A DNA stretch of 64,000 bases from Sinomonas terrae (GCF_022539255.1 NZ_JAKZBV010000001.1:3162001-3226000); one strand, 5' to 3'; shown: positions 25,248 through 33,758, counted from the first letter of the stretch. Program-made: numbers and translations. The notes: a model not told the origin generated them from the sequence alone.

Positions 25248-26188
25248 CCATCTCCCCGCGCCTCGCCCGCGCCGCCGCCCTGGCCGCCGTCCCCGTCGTC
25301 GCACTCGCCCTGTCCGCCTGCGGCGGCTCGGGCAACCCGCTCTCGACCGCGCCTGCCTCGGACCAGGCCAGTGCCGGCAGCCCCATCGTGGTCGGGTCCG
25401 CAAACTTCACCGAGAGCGAGATCCTCGCCGACGTCTACGCCGGCGCGCTCAACGGCGCCGGCGTGCAGGCGACCACGAAGACCGGGATCGGCTCCCGCGA
25501 GGTCTACGTCAAGGCCCTCCAGGACGGCTCGATCGACGCCGTGCCCGACTACTCGGGCAACCTCCTGCGCTACTTCGACAAGAACGCCACCGCCGTGAGC
25601 GCGGCGGACGTCATGAAGGCGCTCCCCGCCGCGACGCCGAAGGGCCTCACGGTCCTGGACCCGGCCAACGCGGAGGACAAGGACTCCATCGAGGTCACCC
25701 AGGCCACCGCGGACAAGTACAGCCTCAAGACGCTGGCCGACCTCGGGAAGGTCTGCGACCAGATCTCCCTCGGCATGCCGCCCGAGGCCAAGGACCGCCC
25801 GCAGGGGCTGCCCGGGCTGAAGGCGAAGTACGGCTGCACGCCGAAGCAGTTCGTCCCGCTCAGCGACGGCGGCGGCCCCGCGACCATCAAGGCGCTCCTG
25901 GACAACCAGATCCAGGCCGCGGACGTGTTCACCACCTCCCCGCTCATCGCCCAGAACCACCTCGTCACGCTCGAGGACCCGCAGAACAACTTCGCCGCCC
26001 AGCAGGTCGTGCCCCTCGTGCGCACCGACAGGATCACGGACAAGGCGAAGGGCGTGCTGAACAAGGTCAAGGCCGCGCTGACCACTGCGGACCTCGTCAA
26101 GCTCAACGACGAGGTCTCGGGGAGCGCCAAGCAGGACCCCAAGGCCGCCGCGGACGCGTGGCTCAAGGAGAAGGGGCTCGCCGGCTGA
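25244..26188 (+). CDS. OpuAC-type glycine betaine/choline-binding lipoprotein
   Basis: A 314-residue substrate-binding protein starting at GTG 25244 with GAGG upstream. Lipobox LALSACGG (Cys about residue 26). OpuAC/ProX pattern: GSANFTESEILADVYAGALNGAGV, TKTGIGSREVYVKALQDGSIDAVPDYSGNLLRYF. Quaternary ammonium compounds are the usual ligands. No permease or ATPase is adjacent. It is translationally coupled to the methyltransferase, unlike normal opu operons, so its ligand or role in this operon is open. Lgt of the same island could lipidate it. Confidence 0.9.
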   Translation: MTISPRLARAAALAAVPVVALALSACGGSGNPLSTAPASDQASAGSPIVVGSANFTESEILADVYAGALNGAGVQATTKTGIGSREVYVKALQDGSIDAVPDYSGNLLRYFDKNATAVSAADVMKALPAATPKGLTVLDPANAEDKDSIEVTQATADKYSLKTLADLGKVCDQISLGMPPEAKDRPQGLPGLKAKYGCTPKQFVPLSDGGGPATIKALLDNQIQAADVFTTSPLIAQNHLVTLEDPQNNFAAQQVVPLVRTDRITDKAKGVLNKVKAALTTADLVKLNDEVSGSAKQDPKAAADAWLKEKGLAG

Positions 26189-26297
26189 ACCCTAGGGCCA
26201 TCGGCAGACCGTGCCGTCACTCTTGGAGGACGGGCCCCACGGCGGCACGGCGGCAGCAGCCCGCTCTAGCCGCCCCTTGGGAGGAGAGGAGAAGACG

Positions 26298-26415
26298 ATG
26301 AACACCCTCTCACCGACCATCGCAGCAGGTGCCGCGGCCGGCGCCATGGTGCTGACGCGATCACCTGCCTGGACATGGCCGTCAGGGCCAGACCGGCCAG
26401 CAGCGCTCCCGAGTA
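26298..26415 (+). pseudogene. 5' half of a membrane protein gene split by IS21
   Basis: ATG 26298 behind GAGGAG starts a frame MNTLSPTIAAGAAAGAMVL. A small deletion then shifts the frame; continuing in the new frame gives DAITCLDMAVRARPASSAPE up to the IS boundary at 26415. The other half is at 33399-33742 (RRLAHALGTDIPG, then RASGLGPLLGMGAG). It ends with TDPRTWSAADWARDILPHLGYG after another shift. Joined across the IS and one TSD copy, codon 40 would read TAG. It was broken before or after insertion by several lesions. Confidence 0.7.
26410..26415. repeat. Target-site duplication of the outer IS21, left copy
   Basis: CGAGTA directly precedes the element at 26416 and recurs at 33393-33398 after the right end (CGCA). 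Six bases is within the usual IS21 range of 4-8 bp. Confidence 0.75.
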
Positions 26416-26560
26416 TGGGTGTGATCACCTGAACTGGCCCCGGTCGGCCGTGTTGTCGTCACGAATTTCGGCCCCGCCCTGGGTGGTGATCGCGCTGCGG
26501 AGTGGGTGTGGCGTGTCGTCACGAATATTGGCCCCACTTTGAGTTCGGATCTTCCCGTCG

Positions 26561-28120
26561 GTGTTGGCGGCGGGGAGGTCCGGGATGGCGCGGTCACGGG
26601 TGGAGTTGTTCGAACAGATCAGGCGGAGCCGGCGGGACGAGCGGCTATCGATCCGCGAGTTGGCTGAGCGGCACCATGTGCATCGGCGGACGGTGCGGCA
26701 GGCTCTGGCAGCCGCGACACCGCCGCCGAGGAAGACCTATCGGTCACGAGCTCGTCCGGCGACCGACCCGTACGCGGCGGTGATCGACGGCTGGCTCCTG
26801 GCCGACCGGGAGGTGCCGAGGAAGCAGCGGCACACGGCTCGGCGCATCTGGCAGCGGCTCGTTGCCGAGCACGGCGCGACGCTGGCCGAGGTCACCGTGT
26901 CCCGCTATGTCGCCAGGCGCAGGGTCGAACTGGGCCTGGACGGGGTCGAGGTCGCGGTGCCGCAGACGCATCTTCCCGGGGCGGAGGCAGAAGTCGACTT
27001 CGGCGAGTTCTACGCGACGGTCGCCGGGGTCTGGACGAAGCTGTACATGTTCGTGCTGCGCCTTTCCCACTCGGGGCGGGCGTTCCACGTCGCGTTCGCC
27101 ACCCAGGCGCAGGAGGCCTTCCTGCAGGGCCATGTGCTGGCCTTCGCGCATCTGGGGGCGGTGCCGGGCCGGGTCAGGTACGACAACCTCAAGCCGGCCG
27201 TGGTCCGTGTCCTGCGCGGGCGCGATCGGAAGGAGTCCGAGCGGTTCATCGCGCTGTGCTCCCACTACGGGTTCGACTCGTTCTTCTGCCGGCCGGGCCT
27301 CGAGGGCGCGCACGAGAAGGGCGGGGTCGAGGGCGAGGTCGGCCGCTTCCGCCGCCGCCATCTGGTCCCGGTTCCGAAGGTTTCCTCGCTCGCGGAGCTG
27401 AACACACTGATCGCCGCGGGCGATCTGCTCGATGACACCCGGGTGATCACCGGCAGGCCGTTGACGATCGCGGCCGCCTTCGCCGCCGAACTGCCAGAGC
27501 TGCTGCCGCTGCCGGCCGAGCCGTTCGACCCTGCCAGGCTGCTGGAAGCGCGCGTGGACAACCGGGCGAGGGTTGCAGTGCGGCAGTGCTACTACTCGGT
27601 TCCTGCCCGCTATGCCGGACGCCGTCTGCCCGTCCGGCTCACGGCCACCACGGTGGAGGTCCTCGACGGCGCGAAGGTCATCGCCCGGCACGAGCGCGCC
27701 GCAGGCCGGTACGTAGAGGTGCTCACCCTCGATCACTACCTCGAGGTCCTCAAGGTCAAGCCCGGGGCGCTGCCCGGGGCCACCGCCCTGGTCCAGGCCA
27801 AGAACGCCGGAGCCTTCACACCCGAACACCAGCTCTACTGGGACGCGGCCCGAAAGGCCCGCGGCGACTCGGCGGGAACAAGGGCGCTGATCGAGATCCT
27901 GCTCGCCCACCGCGCCCTCCCGGCCGAGGCCCTGACCGCGGCGATGGCCAAGGCCACGGCGGCCGGAACGCTCGATCCGCAGGTCGTGATCATCGAAGCG
28001 CGCCGCGAAGCCGGCGGGAACATCGCCCCGGTCATCCCCATCGGCGCGCTGTCGCGCTACGACCGCCCAGCACCCACCCTTGCCGCCTACGACGACCTTC
28101 TCACCGGGAGTGGCTCATGA
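26561..28120 (+). CDS. istA: IS21 transposase IstA (outer element)
   Basis: A 519-residue DDE transposase. An N-terminal HTH (ELFEQIRRSRRDERLSIRELAERHHVHRRTVRQAL) and the rve integrase core (AEVDFGEFYATV, then YDNLKPAV, then GVEGEVGRF giving D-D-E) are present. A GTG start near 26561 is used; an ATG at 26585 (MARSRVELF) begins the conserved region and is perhaps more likely, since GGGGAGG precedes it. The C-terminus overlaps istB by 4 bp (ATGA). It is close in sequence to the truncated copy at 1-1139. Confidence 0.92.
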   Translation: MLAAGRSGMARSRVELFEQIRRSRRDERLSIRELAERHHVHRRTVRQALAAATPPPRKTYRSRARPATDPYAAVIDGWLLADREVPRKQRHTARRIWQRLVAEHGATLAEVTVSRYVARRRVELGLDGVEVAVPQTHLPGAEAEVDFGEFYATVAGVWTKLYMFVLRLSHSGRAFHVAFATQAQEAFLQGHVLAFAHLGAVPGRVRYDNLKPAVVRVLRGRDRKESERFIALCSHYGFDSFFCRPGLEGAHEKGGVEGEVGRFRRRHLVPVPKVSSLAELNTLIAAGDLLDDTRVITGRPLTIAAAFAAELPELLPLPAEPFDPARLLEARVDNRARVAVRQCYYSVPARYAGRRLPVRLTATTVEVLDGAKVIARHERAAGRYVEVLTLDHYLEVLKVKPGALPGATALVQAKNAGAFTPEHQLYWDAARKARGDSAGTRALIEILLAHRALPAEALTAAMAKATAAGTLDPQVVIIEARREAGGNIAPVIPIGALSRYDRPAPTLAAYDDLLTGSGS

Positions 28121-28932
28121 CCGTCACCGACGCCGCAGCACAGGCGGCCATAGGCGCCGCCGCACGCGAACTGCACCTGCCCACCGTCCGCGCCGAAGCC
28201 GCCCGGCTCGCCGAGATCGCAGTGCGCGAGAGACAGAGTCACTTGGCATTCCTCGCCGAGCTCCTCTCGGCCGAGGTCGATGACCGCTCCAGCCGCCGCC
28301 GGGCCCGCCGCATCGCCGAAGCCAGATTCCCCCGCCTGAAGCGGCTGGCCGAGTTCAACGTCGATGCCGTCCCCACCATCCAGGCAGCCACCCTCGCGTC
28401 CCTGGCCGGCGGGAACTACATGGACGCCGGCGAACCGATCGTGCTGCTCGGCGACTCCGGCACCGGCAAGAGCCACCTGCTCATCGGCCTCGGGCTCGCG
28501 GCCTGCGAGCAAGGACGCAAGGTCCGCTACGTCACCACCGCCCAGCTGGTCAACGAGCTCGTCGAAGCCGCGGACGAACGCCAGCTCTCCCGCGTCGTCG
28601 GCCGCTACGGACGCCTCGACCTGCTCCTGCTGGACGAACTCGGTTACGTCCAGATCGACCCCCGCGGAGCCGAGCTGCTGTTCCAGATCATCACCGAACG
28701 CGAAGAACGGGCAAGCATCGGCATCGCCACCAACCTTCCCTTCAGCGAATGGGGCTCCGTCTTCCCCGACCCAAGGCTCGTCGCCGCCATCGTCGACCGC
28801 GTCACCTTCAACGCCCACATCCTCGAAACCGGCACCGACTCATACCGCCTCCGAACCAGCAGGACCTCGATGTCGACGGTCATGGAATTCCCCGGTTCAG
28901 GGGTTGATCGCGTCACGGAATTCCCACTCTGA
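28117..28932 (+). CDS. istB: IS21 helper ATPase IstB (outer element), C-terminus replaced
   Basis: A 271-codon frame starting at ATG 28117. Walker A GDSGTGKSH and Walker B LLLLDELGY are complete. From codon 252 the frame runs into the left end of the inner IS21 (MSTVMEFPGSGVDRVTEFPL). If the inner element and one CTCGA copy are removed, the frame continues at 32836 as TRRKSTGPLAAS and stops at 32882. So the original tail was about four residues shorter than shown and differed only after codon 251. The ATPase core remains; whether it is functional is unknown. Confidence 0.9.
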   Translation: MTVTDAAAQAAIGAAARELHLPTVRAEAARLAEIAVRERQSHLAFLAELLSAEVDDRSSRRRARRIAEARFPRLKRLAEFNVDAVPTIQAATLASLAGGNYMDAGEPIVLLGDSGTGKSHLLIGLGLAACEQGRKVRYVTTAQLVNELVEAADERQLSRVVGRYGRLDLLLLDELGYVQIDPRGAELLFQIITEREERASIGIATNLPFSEWGSVFPDPRLVAAIVDRVTFNAHILETGTDSYRLRTSRTSMSTVMEFPGSGVDRVTEFPL

Positions 28933-28973
28933 GCGGGTCGCGCGTCACGGAATTCCCCATGGGGACGACGTCG

Positions 28974-30323
28974 GGGACTGTCCGAATAACGGTGGGTTCG
29001 GTTTGGCCCATGGTTAGTTGATTCGACCTTCGAAGGCGATCGCGAAGGCGTTCAGTGCCGGCTTCCAGCGTGTGGCCCAGCGTGCCCTGCCTCGTCCGGT
29101 CGGGTCAAGGGACCGGGTGACGAGGTAGAGGCACTTCAGCGCTGCTGCGTCATTGGGGAAGTGGCCTCTGGCCCTGACCGCGCGGCGGTAGCGGGCGTTG
29201 AGGGACTCGATCGCGTTGGTCGAGCAGACCACGCGGCGGATCTCCACGTCCCAGTCCAGGAACGGGGCGAACTCGGTCCACGCGCTGCGCCAGAGCCGGG
29301 CGATGGCAGGGTATTCGGTGCCCCACTTGGACTCGAACTCCCCGAAGCGCTCCCGGGCCGCGGCCTCGGTCGGGGCGGTGTAGACGGGCTTGAGGTCCTT
29401 GGCGAGCTCGTCCCAGCGCTGGCGCGACGCGTAGCGGAAGGTGTTGCGGATCAGGTGGATGATGCAGGTCTGGACGGTGGCCCGCTCCCAGACGGCGGTG
29501 ATCGCGTCCGGGAGGCCCTTGAGCCCGTCGCAGACGGCGATGCACACGTCCTCCACGCCGCGGTTCTTGATCTCGGTCAGGACCCCGAGCCAGAACTTCG
29601 CGCCCTCCCCGCCGTCCCCGGCCCAGATCCCGAGGATGTCGCGTTCGCCGTTTACCGTCACGCCGAGGACGACGTAGAACGGCTTGTTGCGCACCTGCCC
29701 GTCGCGGACCTTGACGTGGATCGCGTCGATGAACACCACCGGGTAGACGCGGTCCAGCGGCCGGTTGGACCACTCGGCCATCTCCCCGGCGACCTTCTCG
29801 GTGATCCGGCTGATGGTGTCCTTGGAGACTGCGGCGCCGTAGACCTCCTCGAAGTGCGCGGCGATCTCGCCCGTTGTCAGGCCGCGGGCGCTCAGGGACA
29901 GGACGATCTCGTCGATCCCGTCCAGGCGGCGTTTGCGCTTCTTGACGATCTGCGGCTCGAACGTTCCCTCCCGGTCCCGCGGGACCTCGATCTGGACCGG
30001 CCCGACCTCGGTGAGCACGGTCTTCGAGCGGGTCCCGTTGCGCACGTTCGTGCCCTCCGCGGCGCCGTGCCTCTCGTGGCCGAGGTGCTCGGTGATCTCG
30101 GCTTCGAGCGCGGTCTCCAGCACGCTCTTGGTCAGCCCGGCCAGCAGCCCGCCCGGGCCCACCAGGCTCACGCCCTGCTCGCGCGCCTGCTCCAGCAGCG
30201 ACTCCGCGAGCTCCTTCTGATCGATGATCTCTCCCGTCACGGGATCGATCATGTCGGCGGTCTCGGTCATTGCCCTTCCTTTCGGTCAGGCCACGCCGTT
30301 CACACCGTTTTTCTTACAGTCCC
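28974..30323 (-). mobile_element. IS256-family element inside the inner IS21
   Basis: A 1350-bp element. The ends are GGGACTGT...AACGGTG on the left and its inverted counterpart CACCGTTTTT...ACAGTCCC on the right. An 8-bp target duplication CGACGTCG flanks it (28966-28973 and 30324-30331), the length expected for IS256. It lies between the left end of the inner IS21 and istA, so it separates that istA from its promoter. Confidence 0.88.
29014..30270 (-). CDS. IS256 transposase
   Basis: A 418-residue mutator-type transposase. The DDE residues are seen in VVFIDAIHVK, VCDGLKGLP and CSTNAIESLN. The N-terminal region LAESLLEQAREQG and the conserved block NGTRSKTVLTEVGPVQIEVPRDREGTFEPQIV are complete. 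ATG follows GGAAGGGCA. Length and order are normal; the copy looks intact. Confidence 0.95.
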   Translation of the reverse strand: MTETADMIDPVTGEIIDQKELAESLLEQAREQGVSLVGPGGLLAGLTKSVLETALEAEITEHLGHERHGAAEGTNVRNGTRSKTVLTEVGPVQIEVPRDREGTFEPQIVKKRKRRLDGIDEIVLSLSARGLTTGEIAAHFEEVYGAAVSKDTISRITEKVAGEMAEWSNRPLDRVYPVVFIDAIHVKVRDGQVRNKPFYVVLGVTVNGERDILGIWAGDGGEGAKFWLGVLTEIKNRGVEDVCIAVCDGLKGLPDAITAVWERATVQTCIIHLIRNTFRYASRQRWDELAKDLKPVYTAPTEAAARERFGEFESKWGTEYPAIARLWRSAWTEFAPFLDWDVEIRRVVCSTNAIESLNARYRRAVRARGHFPNDAAALKCLYLVTRSLDPTGRGRARWATRWKPALNAFAIAFEGRIN

Positions 30324-30400
30324 CGACGTCGCGCTGGTGCCTTTGTCCGAGAGCCTTGTCCCAAGTCCGATGGTCGGGCTCGTGGACAGGAGCTGGTGGT

Positions 30401-31957
30401 TTGGCGCGGAGGAGTGTGGCGGTTTTGGATCTGGTCGAGTTGTTCATGCACTGGGACGCTGGCCGCTCGAAGAGCGAGCTCGCGGTGTCGTTGGGCATGG
30501 ACCGGAAGACGGTGGCGAAGTATCTGGCTCCGGCCGAGGCCGAAGGCCTCGAGCCGGGACTCGGGCTGAGCGCCGGGGAGTGGCGGGACATGGTCGCGGG
30601 ATGGTTCCCCTCGGTGGTGGACGGGAGGCTGCGGCAGATCACCTGGCCCCAGTACGACGCCCGGATCGACTGGGTCCGCGGCCAGCTCGCAGCGGGTGTG
30701 GCTGGGGCGGTGATGCACCAGCGGCTCGTCGACGAGGAGGGAGTGGGCGGCTCGGTGCGCTCATTCCAACGGTGGCTGGCGGCGACCCTGCCCGAAGAGG
30801 TCGCGGCCGCGCGGGGGAAGGCCAGGGCCACGGTCCTGAAGCCTCCGTCGGCTCCGGGCGAGCTCGGCGAGGTCGACTACGGGATGATGGGGCACTGGCG
30901 GGACCCGGCCACGGGCAAGGGCCATCGGGTCTGGGCGTTCATCTTCACCCTGCCGTTCTCCAAGCAGCCCTTCGTCTATCCCGTGACGCGGATGGACCAG
31001 GCCGCGTGGAACGACGCCCACGTTGCCGCATTCGAGTTCCTGGGGGGCACGCCCCGGCGGATCGTGCCGGACAACCTGCTCACCGGGGTGATCGCCCCGG
31101 ACCTCTACGACCCGAAGCTCAACCGTGCCTATGCCGAGCTCGCTGCCCACTACGGGGCCCTGGTCGACCCGGCCCGCTCCGGCAGGCCCAAGGACAAGCC
31201 CCATGTGGAGCGGATGGTCCAGTACGTGCGCGGCTCGTTCTGGGCCGGGAGGTCCTTCACGTCGATGGCGCAGATGCGCGCCGAAGCGGCCCGCTGGGCA
31301 CGGGAGGTCGCAGGGAACCGGAAGCCGAGGGCCTTGGCGGGGGACCGGCCCTGGGAGGTGCTCGAACGCCTCGAGCGCCCGCATCTGGTGCCCCTTCCGC
31401 CCCGTCGGCTCGAGGCCGCCGCATGGGCGGTGGCGAAAGTCGGGCCGGACTGCCATGCCTCGGTCAAGGGCGTCCTCTACTCGATCCCGCACCTGCATAT
31501 CGGGGTCCGTCTGGATGTGCGGATCACGGCGACCACGGTCGAATTCCACCGGGAGGGGGTGGTCGTGAAGTCCCATCCCCGGATCGCCAAAGGCCGTCAG
31601 ACCGATCTCGGCGACTACCCCAAGGCCGCGGGCCTGTTCCTGACCCGTGACGCCCCCTGGTGCCGGGAGCACGCCGCGGCGATCGGCCCCGCCACGGCCG
31701 AGCTCGTCAACGAGCTCCTCGCCGAGCCGGGGCTGCACCGGATCCGTGCAGCGCAGCGCATCGTCGGCCTCGCCGACACCCACACACCAGCCCAGATCGA
31801 AACAGCATGTGCTGCGGCGACCGCTGCCGGAGACCCGACACTTCGCACCGTCCGGGGCCTGCTCGCGGCCGGAGTCACGGTCCTGCCCAGGCGGCCGAAC
31901 GGCGACAACGGCGCCGGAGCCCACCTCCGGGGGCCAGAGGCCTTCACGGCCAGCTGA
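30401..31957 (+). CDS. istA: IS21 transposase IstA (inner element)
   Basis: A transposase of 518 residues if TTG 30401 is used (LARRSVAVLDLVELF); GTG 30416 is an alternative. An N-terminal HTH (SELAVSLGMDRKTVAKYL) and the integrase core with GEVDYGMMG, DNLLTGVI and KPHVERMVQYV are present. It differs clearly from the outer element's IstA, so two unrelated IS21 subgroups are nested. IS256 lies 78 bp upstream of the start and may have removed the promoter or supplied a new one. Confidence 0.9.
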   Translation: MARRSVAVLDLVELFMHWDAGRSKSELAVSLGMDRKTVAKYLAPAEAEGLEPGLGLSAGEWRDMVAGWFPSVVDGRLRQITWPQYDARIDWVRGQLAAGVAGAVMHQRLVDEEGVGGSVRSFQRWLAATLPEEVAAARGKARATVLKPPSAPGELGEVDYGMMGHWRDPATGKGHRVWAFIFTLPFSKQPFVYPVTRMDQAAWNDAHVAAFEFLGGTPRRIVPDNLLTGVIAPDLYDPKLNRAYAELAAHYGALVDPARSGRPKDKPHVERMVQYVRGSFWAGRSFTSMAQMRAEAARWAREVAGNRKPRALAGDRPWEVLERLERPHLVPLPPRRLEAAAWAVAKVGPDCHASVKGVLYSIPHLHIGVRLDVRITATTVEFHREGVVVKSHPRIAKGRQTDLGDYPKAAGLFLTRDAPWCREHAAAIGPATAELVNELLAEPGLHRIRAAQRIVGLADTHTPAQIETACAAATAAGDPTLRTVRGLLAAGVTVLPRRPNGDNGAGAHLRGPEAFTAS

Positions 31958-31993
31958 ACGCTCCCCGCCGCAGACGACAAGGGAAGAGATACC

Positions 31994-32767
31994 ATGACAG
32001 CCGACAACACCCCCATGCACGCCCCCGCTGACCGGACCCAGCTCGCCAGCTCGCTGCGCGCGCTGCACCTCTCGGGCATGCTGGCCTCTCTGGAGAACAG
32101 GCTCGCCCAGGCCGCAGAAGGCCAACTCGGGCACCTGGACTTCCTCCAGGCCCTCTGCCTGGACGAGATCAACCGCCGCGACAGTGCTGCCCTCGAGCGC
32201 CGCACGCGGGCTGCGAAGTTCGAGATCGACGCCCGGTTCGAGAACTTCGACTTCACGGCAGACCCCGGAATCCCCTCAGCCCGGATCCGGGACCTGGCAA
32301 ATGTCGAGTGGGTCAAAGCCGGACAGCATCTGATAATTTCCGGCCCCGTCGGGTCCGGGAAGACCCACGTGGCCACCGCGCTCGGCCACCAGGCCATCCG
32401 GGCCGGCGCAGCATGCCGGTTCACCAAGACCTCAAGGATGCTCGCCGACCTCGCCGGCGGCCACGCCGATGGGAGCTGGGGCAAACGCCTGCGCGCCTAC
32501 ACCAAGCCCGAGCTCCTCATCCTGGACGACTTCGCAATGCGTGAGTTCACCCCAGCCCAGGGCGATGACATCTACGAGATCGTCACCGACCGGGCCGCAC
32601 GCTCGATCATCGTCACGACGAACAGGGACCCGAAGGACTGGTACCCCCTGTTCCCCAACGCGGTCGTTGCCGAGTCTCTATTCGACCGCCTCGTGAACAA
32701 CGCCCACAGCCTGCCCATCAACGCCCCCTCATACCGGAGACGACGACGGCCCAAACCCACCAGCTAG
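31994..32767 (+). CDS. istB: IS21 helper ATPase IstB (inner element)
   Basis: A 257-residue AAA+ ATPase. Walker A is GPVGSGKTHVA, Walker B is LLILDDFAM (near residue 170-178), and the sensor region VTTNRDPKDWY follows. The start is ATG 31994 with AAGAGA upstream. It belongs to the other IstB branch (DDF rather than DEL), in agreement with its partner IstA. Confidence 0.94.
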   Translation: MTADNTPMHAPADRTQLASSLRALHLSGMLASLENRLAQAAEGQLGHLDFLQALCLDEINRRDSAALERRTRAAKFEIDARFENFDFTADPGIPSARIRDLANVEWVKAGQHLIISGPVGSGKTHVATALGHQAIRAGAACRFTKTSRMLADLAGGHADGSWGKRLRAYTKPELLILDDFAMREFTPAQGDDIYEIVTDRAARSIIVTTNRDPKDWYPLFPNAVVAESLFDRLVNNAHSLPINAPSYRRRRRPKPTS

Positions 32768-32886
32768 GATTGCCCCAGGCACTGGGGAATTCGGTGACGC
32801 AGCCCCTAGGGAATTCCGTGACCGTCGACACTCGACACGACGCAAATCCACGGGACCGTTGGCGGCCTCTGCGTCATCCTGATCCC

Positions 32887-33333
32887 GTGCCCACTGATGA
32901 CAATGACGAGGCTCAAGACGATCCGCGGCTCGAGCACCAACTGGACATCCTGAAGTCCCGGCGGCTCTCTCAGTTCGCTATCGCGATCAACGGCCTCCGC
33001 CTTGCCTTCTGGGGAGAAGACGCAGCTTCAATCGCTCGGGAGATCTTCATCGAACACCCGACGATCAGCATCGCTCTGAAGAACGAGCCAGACACGACTC
33101 ACGACTGGAACCACCCAGTCGTCGCCACGGCCTTGCTGACGTGCCTCGACAAAACCCTCACGGACATCACTCTGACGGGTGGCAAGCTGACACTCAGCTT
33201 CGCCAACGGCGTGGTGGTGACCGCTGATCCCGATGATCAATACAAGTCCTGGCAGATCAACTCGGGCGACGGACTCCTCGTCGTCTGCATGCCCGGCGGC
33301 GAACTCGCGATCTGGTATCCAGCCGACCGCTGA
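32887..33333 (+). CDS. DUF6188-like passenger gene in IS21
   Basis: A 148-residue protein. It opens with a hydrophilic region, then LRLAFWGEDAASIAREIFIEHPTISI, a middle region, and TLTGGKLTLSFANGVVVTADPDDQYKSWQINSGDGLLVVCMPGGELAIWY, the usual C-terminus of DUF6188 proteins. GTG at 32887 lies four bases after the original istB stop (32880-32882 after removal of the inner IS), without a strong ribosome site, so it would be coupled. It lies inside the outer IS21 ends. IS21 elements normally carry only istA and istB. Function unknown. Confidence 0.65.
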   Translation: MPTDDNDEAQDDPRLEHQLDILKSRRLSQFAIAINGLRLAFWGEDAASIAREIFIEHPTISIALKNEPDTTHDWNHPVVATALLTCLDKTLTDITLTGGKLTLSFANGVVVTADPDDQYKSWQINSGDGLLVVCMPGGELAIWYPADR

Positions 33334-33366
33334 TCTGAGCCGGAGCCACAATTCGCGCCGACAGCT

Positions 33367-33392
33367 GGGGCCAGATCACTTGACGAAACGCA
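33367..33392. repeat. Right end and target duplication of outer IS21
   Basis: GGGGCCAGATCACTTGACGA at 33367-33386 mirrors the left end (TCACCTGAACTGGCCCC at 26425). It is followed by the duplication CGAGTA at 33393-33398. The element ends with CA at 33392. Confidence 0.7.
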
Positions 33393-33398
33393 CGAGTA

Positions 33399-33742
33399 GT
33401 CCGCCCGACGCCTCGCCCACGCCCTGGGAACAGACATCCCGGGCGATGAGGAGCAGCAGCAGAACAGGGCCTCCGGGCTCGGGCCCCTCCTGGGCATGGG
33501 AGCAGGCATCGGAACCGGAGTCCTGGCCGCCACGGCCCGCGCCCTCGGGCGGCGGCCCGGGCGCGTGCTCGGCACGGCGGCCACCACGGGCGCGGTCCTG
33601 CTGGCCGCGAACGCGCCGATGACGCTGCTGAAGGTCACCGACCCCCAGGACCTGGTCCGCCGCCGACTGGGCCAGAGACATCCTGCCCCACCTCGGCTAC
33701 GGGATCACGGCCGACGCCCTCCTGCGCGCCCTGGAACCGTAG
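33399..33742 (+). pseudogene. 3' half of the IS21-split membrane protein gene
   Basis: After the target duplication the frame reads RRLAHALGTDIPGDEEQQQNRASGLGPLLGMGAG, then IGTGVLAATARALGRRPG and RVLGTAATTGAVLLAANAPMTLL. A one-base shift then gives TDPRTWSAADWARDILPHLGYG, then ADALLRALEP and a stop at 33742. This is the second half of the same protein whose start is at 26298. It is probably a membrane protein of unknown function. The first codon after the duplication is TAG when joined. Confidence 0.7.
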
Positions 33743-33758
33743 CGAAGCCCGGCAGCGG

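Larger units (their letters stand above)
28871..32830 (+). mobile_element. Inner IS21-family element (interrupted by IS256)
   Basis: Termini are inverted: left TGTCGACGGTCATGGAATTC, right GAATTCCGTGACCGTCGACA (20 of 22 bases matching). A 5-bp duplication CTCGA lies at 28866-28870 and 32831-32835. Further GTCACGGAATTCC repeats lie inside both ends (28912, 28943, and 32783 inverted). It carries istA 30401 and istB 31994. Its left leader received an IS256 copy at 28974. Confidence 0.88.
26416..33392 (+). mobile_element. Outer IS21-family element with passenger gene (carries nested elements)
   Basis: Ends are TGGGTGTGATCACC... and ...GACGAAACGCA, with TG/CA termini, 19 of 26 terminal bases inverted-repeat matching (best at CTGGCCCC/GGGGCCAG). 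Mirrored internal repeats exist: on the left CACGAATTTCGGCCCC (about 26459) and again CACGAATATTGGCCCC (about 26519), on the right GGAGCCACAATTCGCGCCG (about 33345). The target duplication is CGAGTA. Genes: istA 26561, istB 28117 and a DUF6188-like passenger 32887. It was interrupted later at 28871 by a second IS21. Confidence 0.75.

Noticed and set aside
29161..31650. A long plus-strand frame antisense to the IS256 transposase and out of frame with istA.
   Set aside because: The transposase and IstA frames have conserved motifs; this one has none.
18440..33742. A common amber-suppression system explaining TAG in DUF427 and in the split membrane gene.
   Set aside because: Both genes carry additional lesions or missing stops, and no CUA-anticodon tRNA is in the window.
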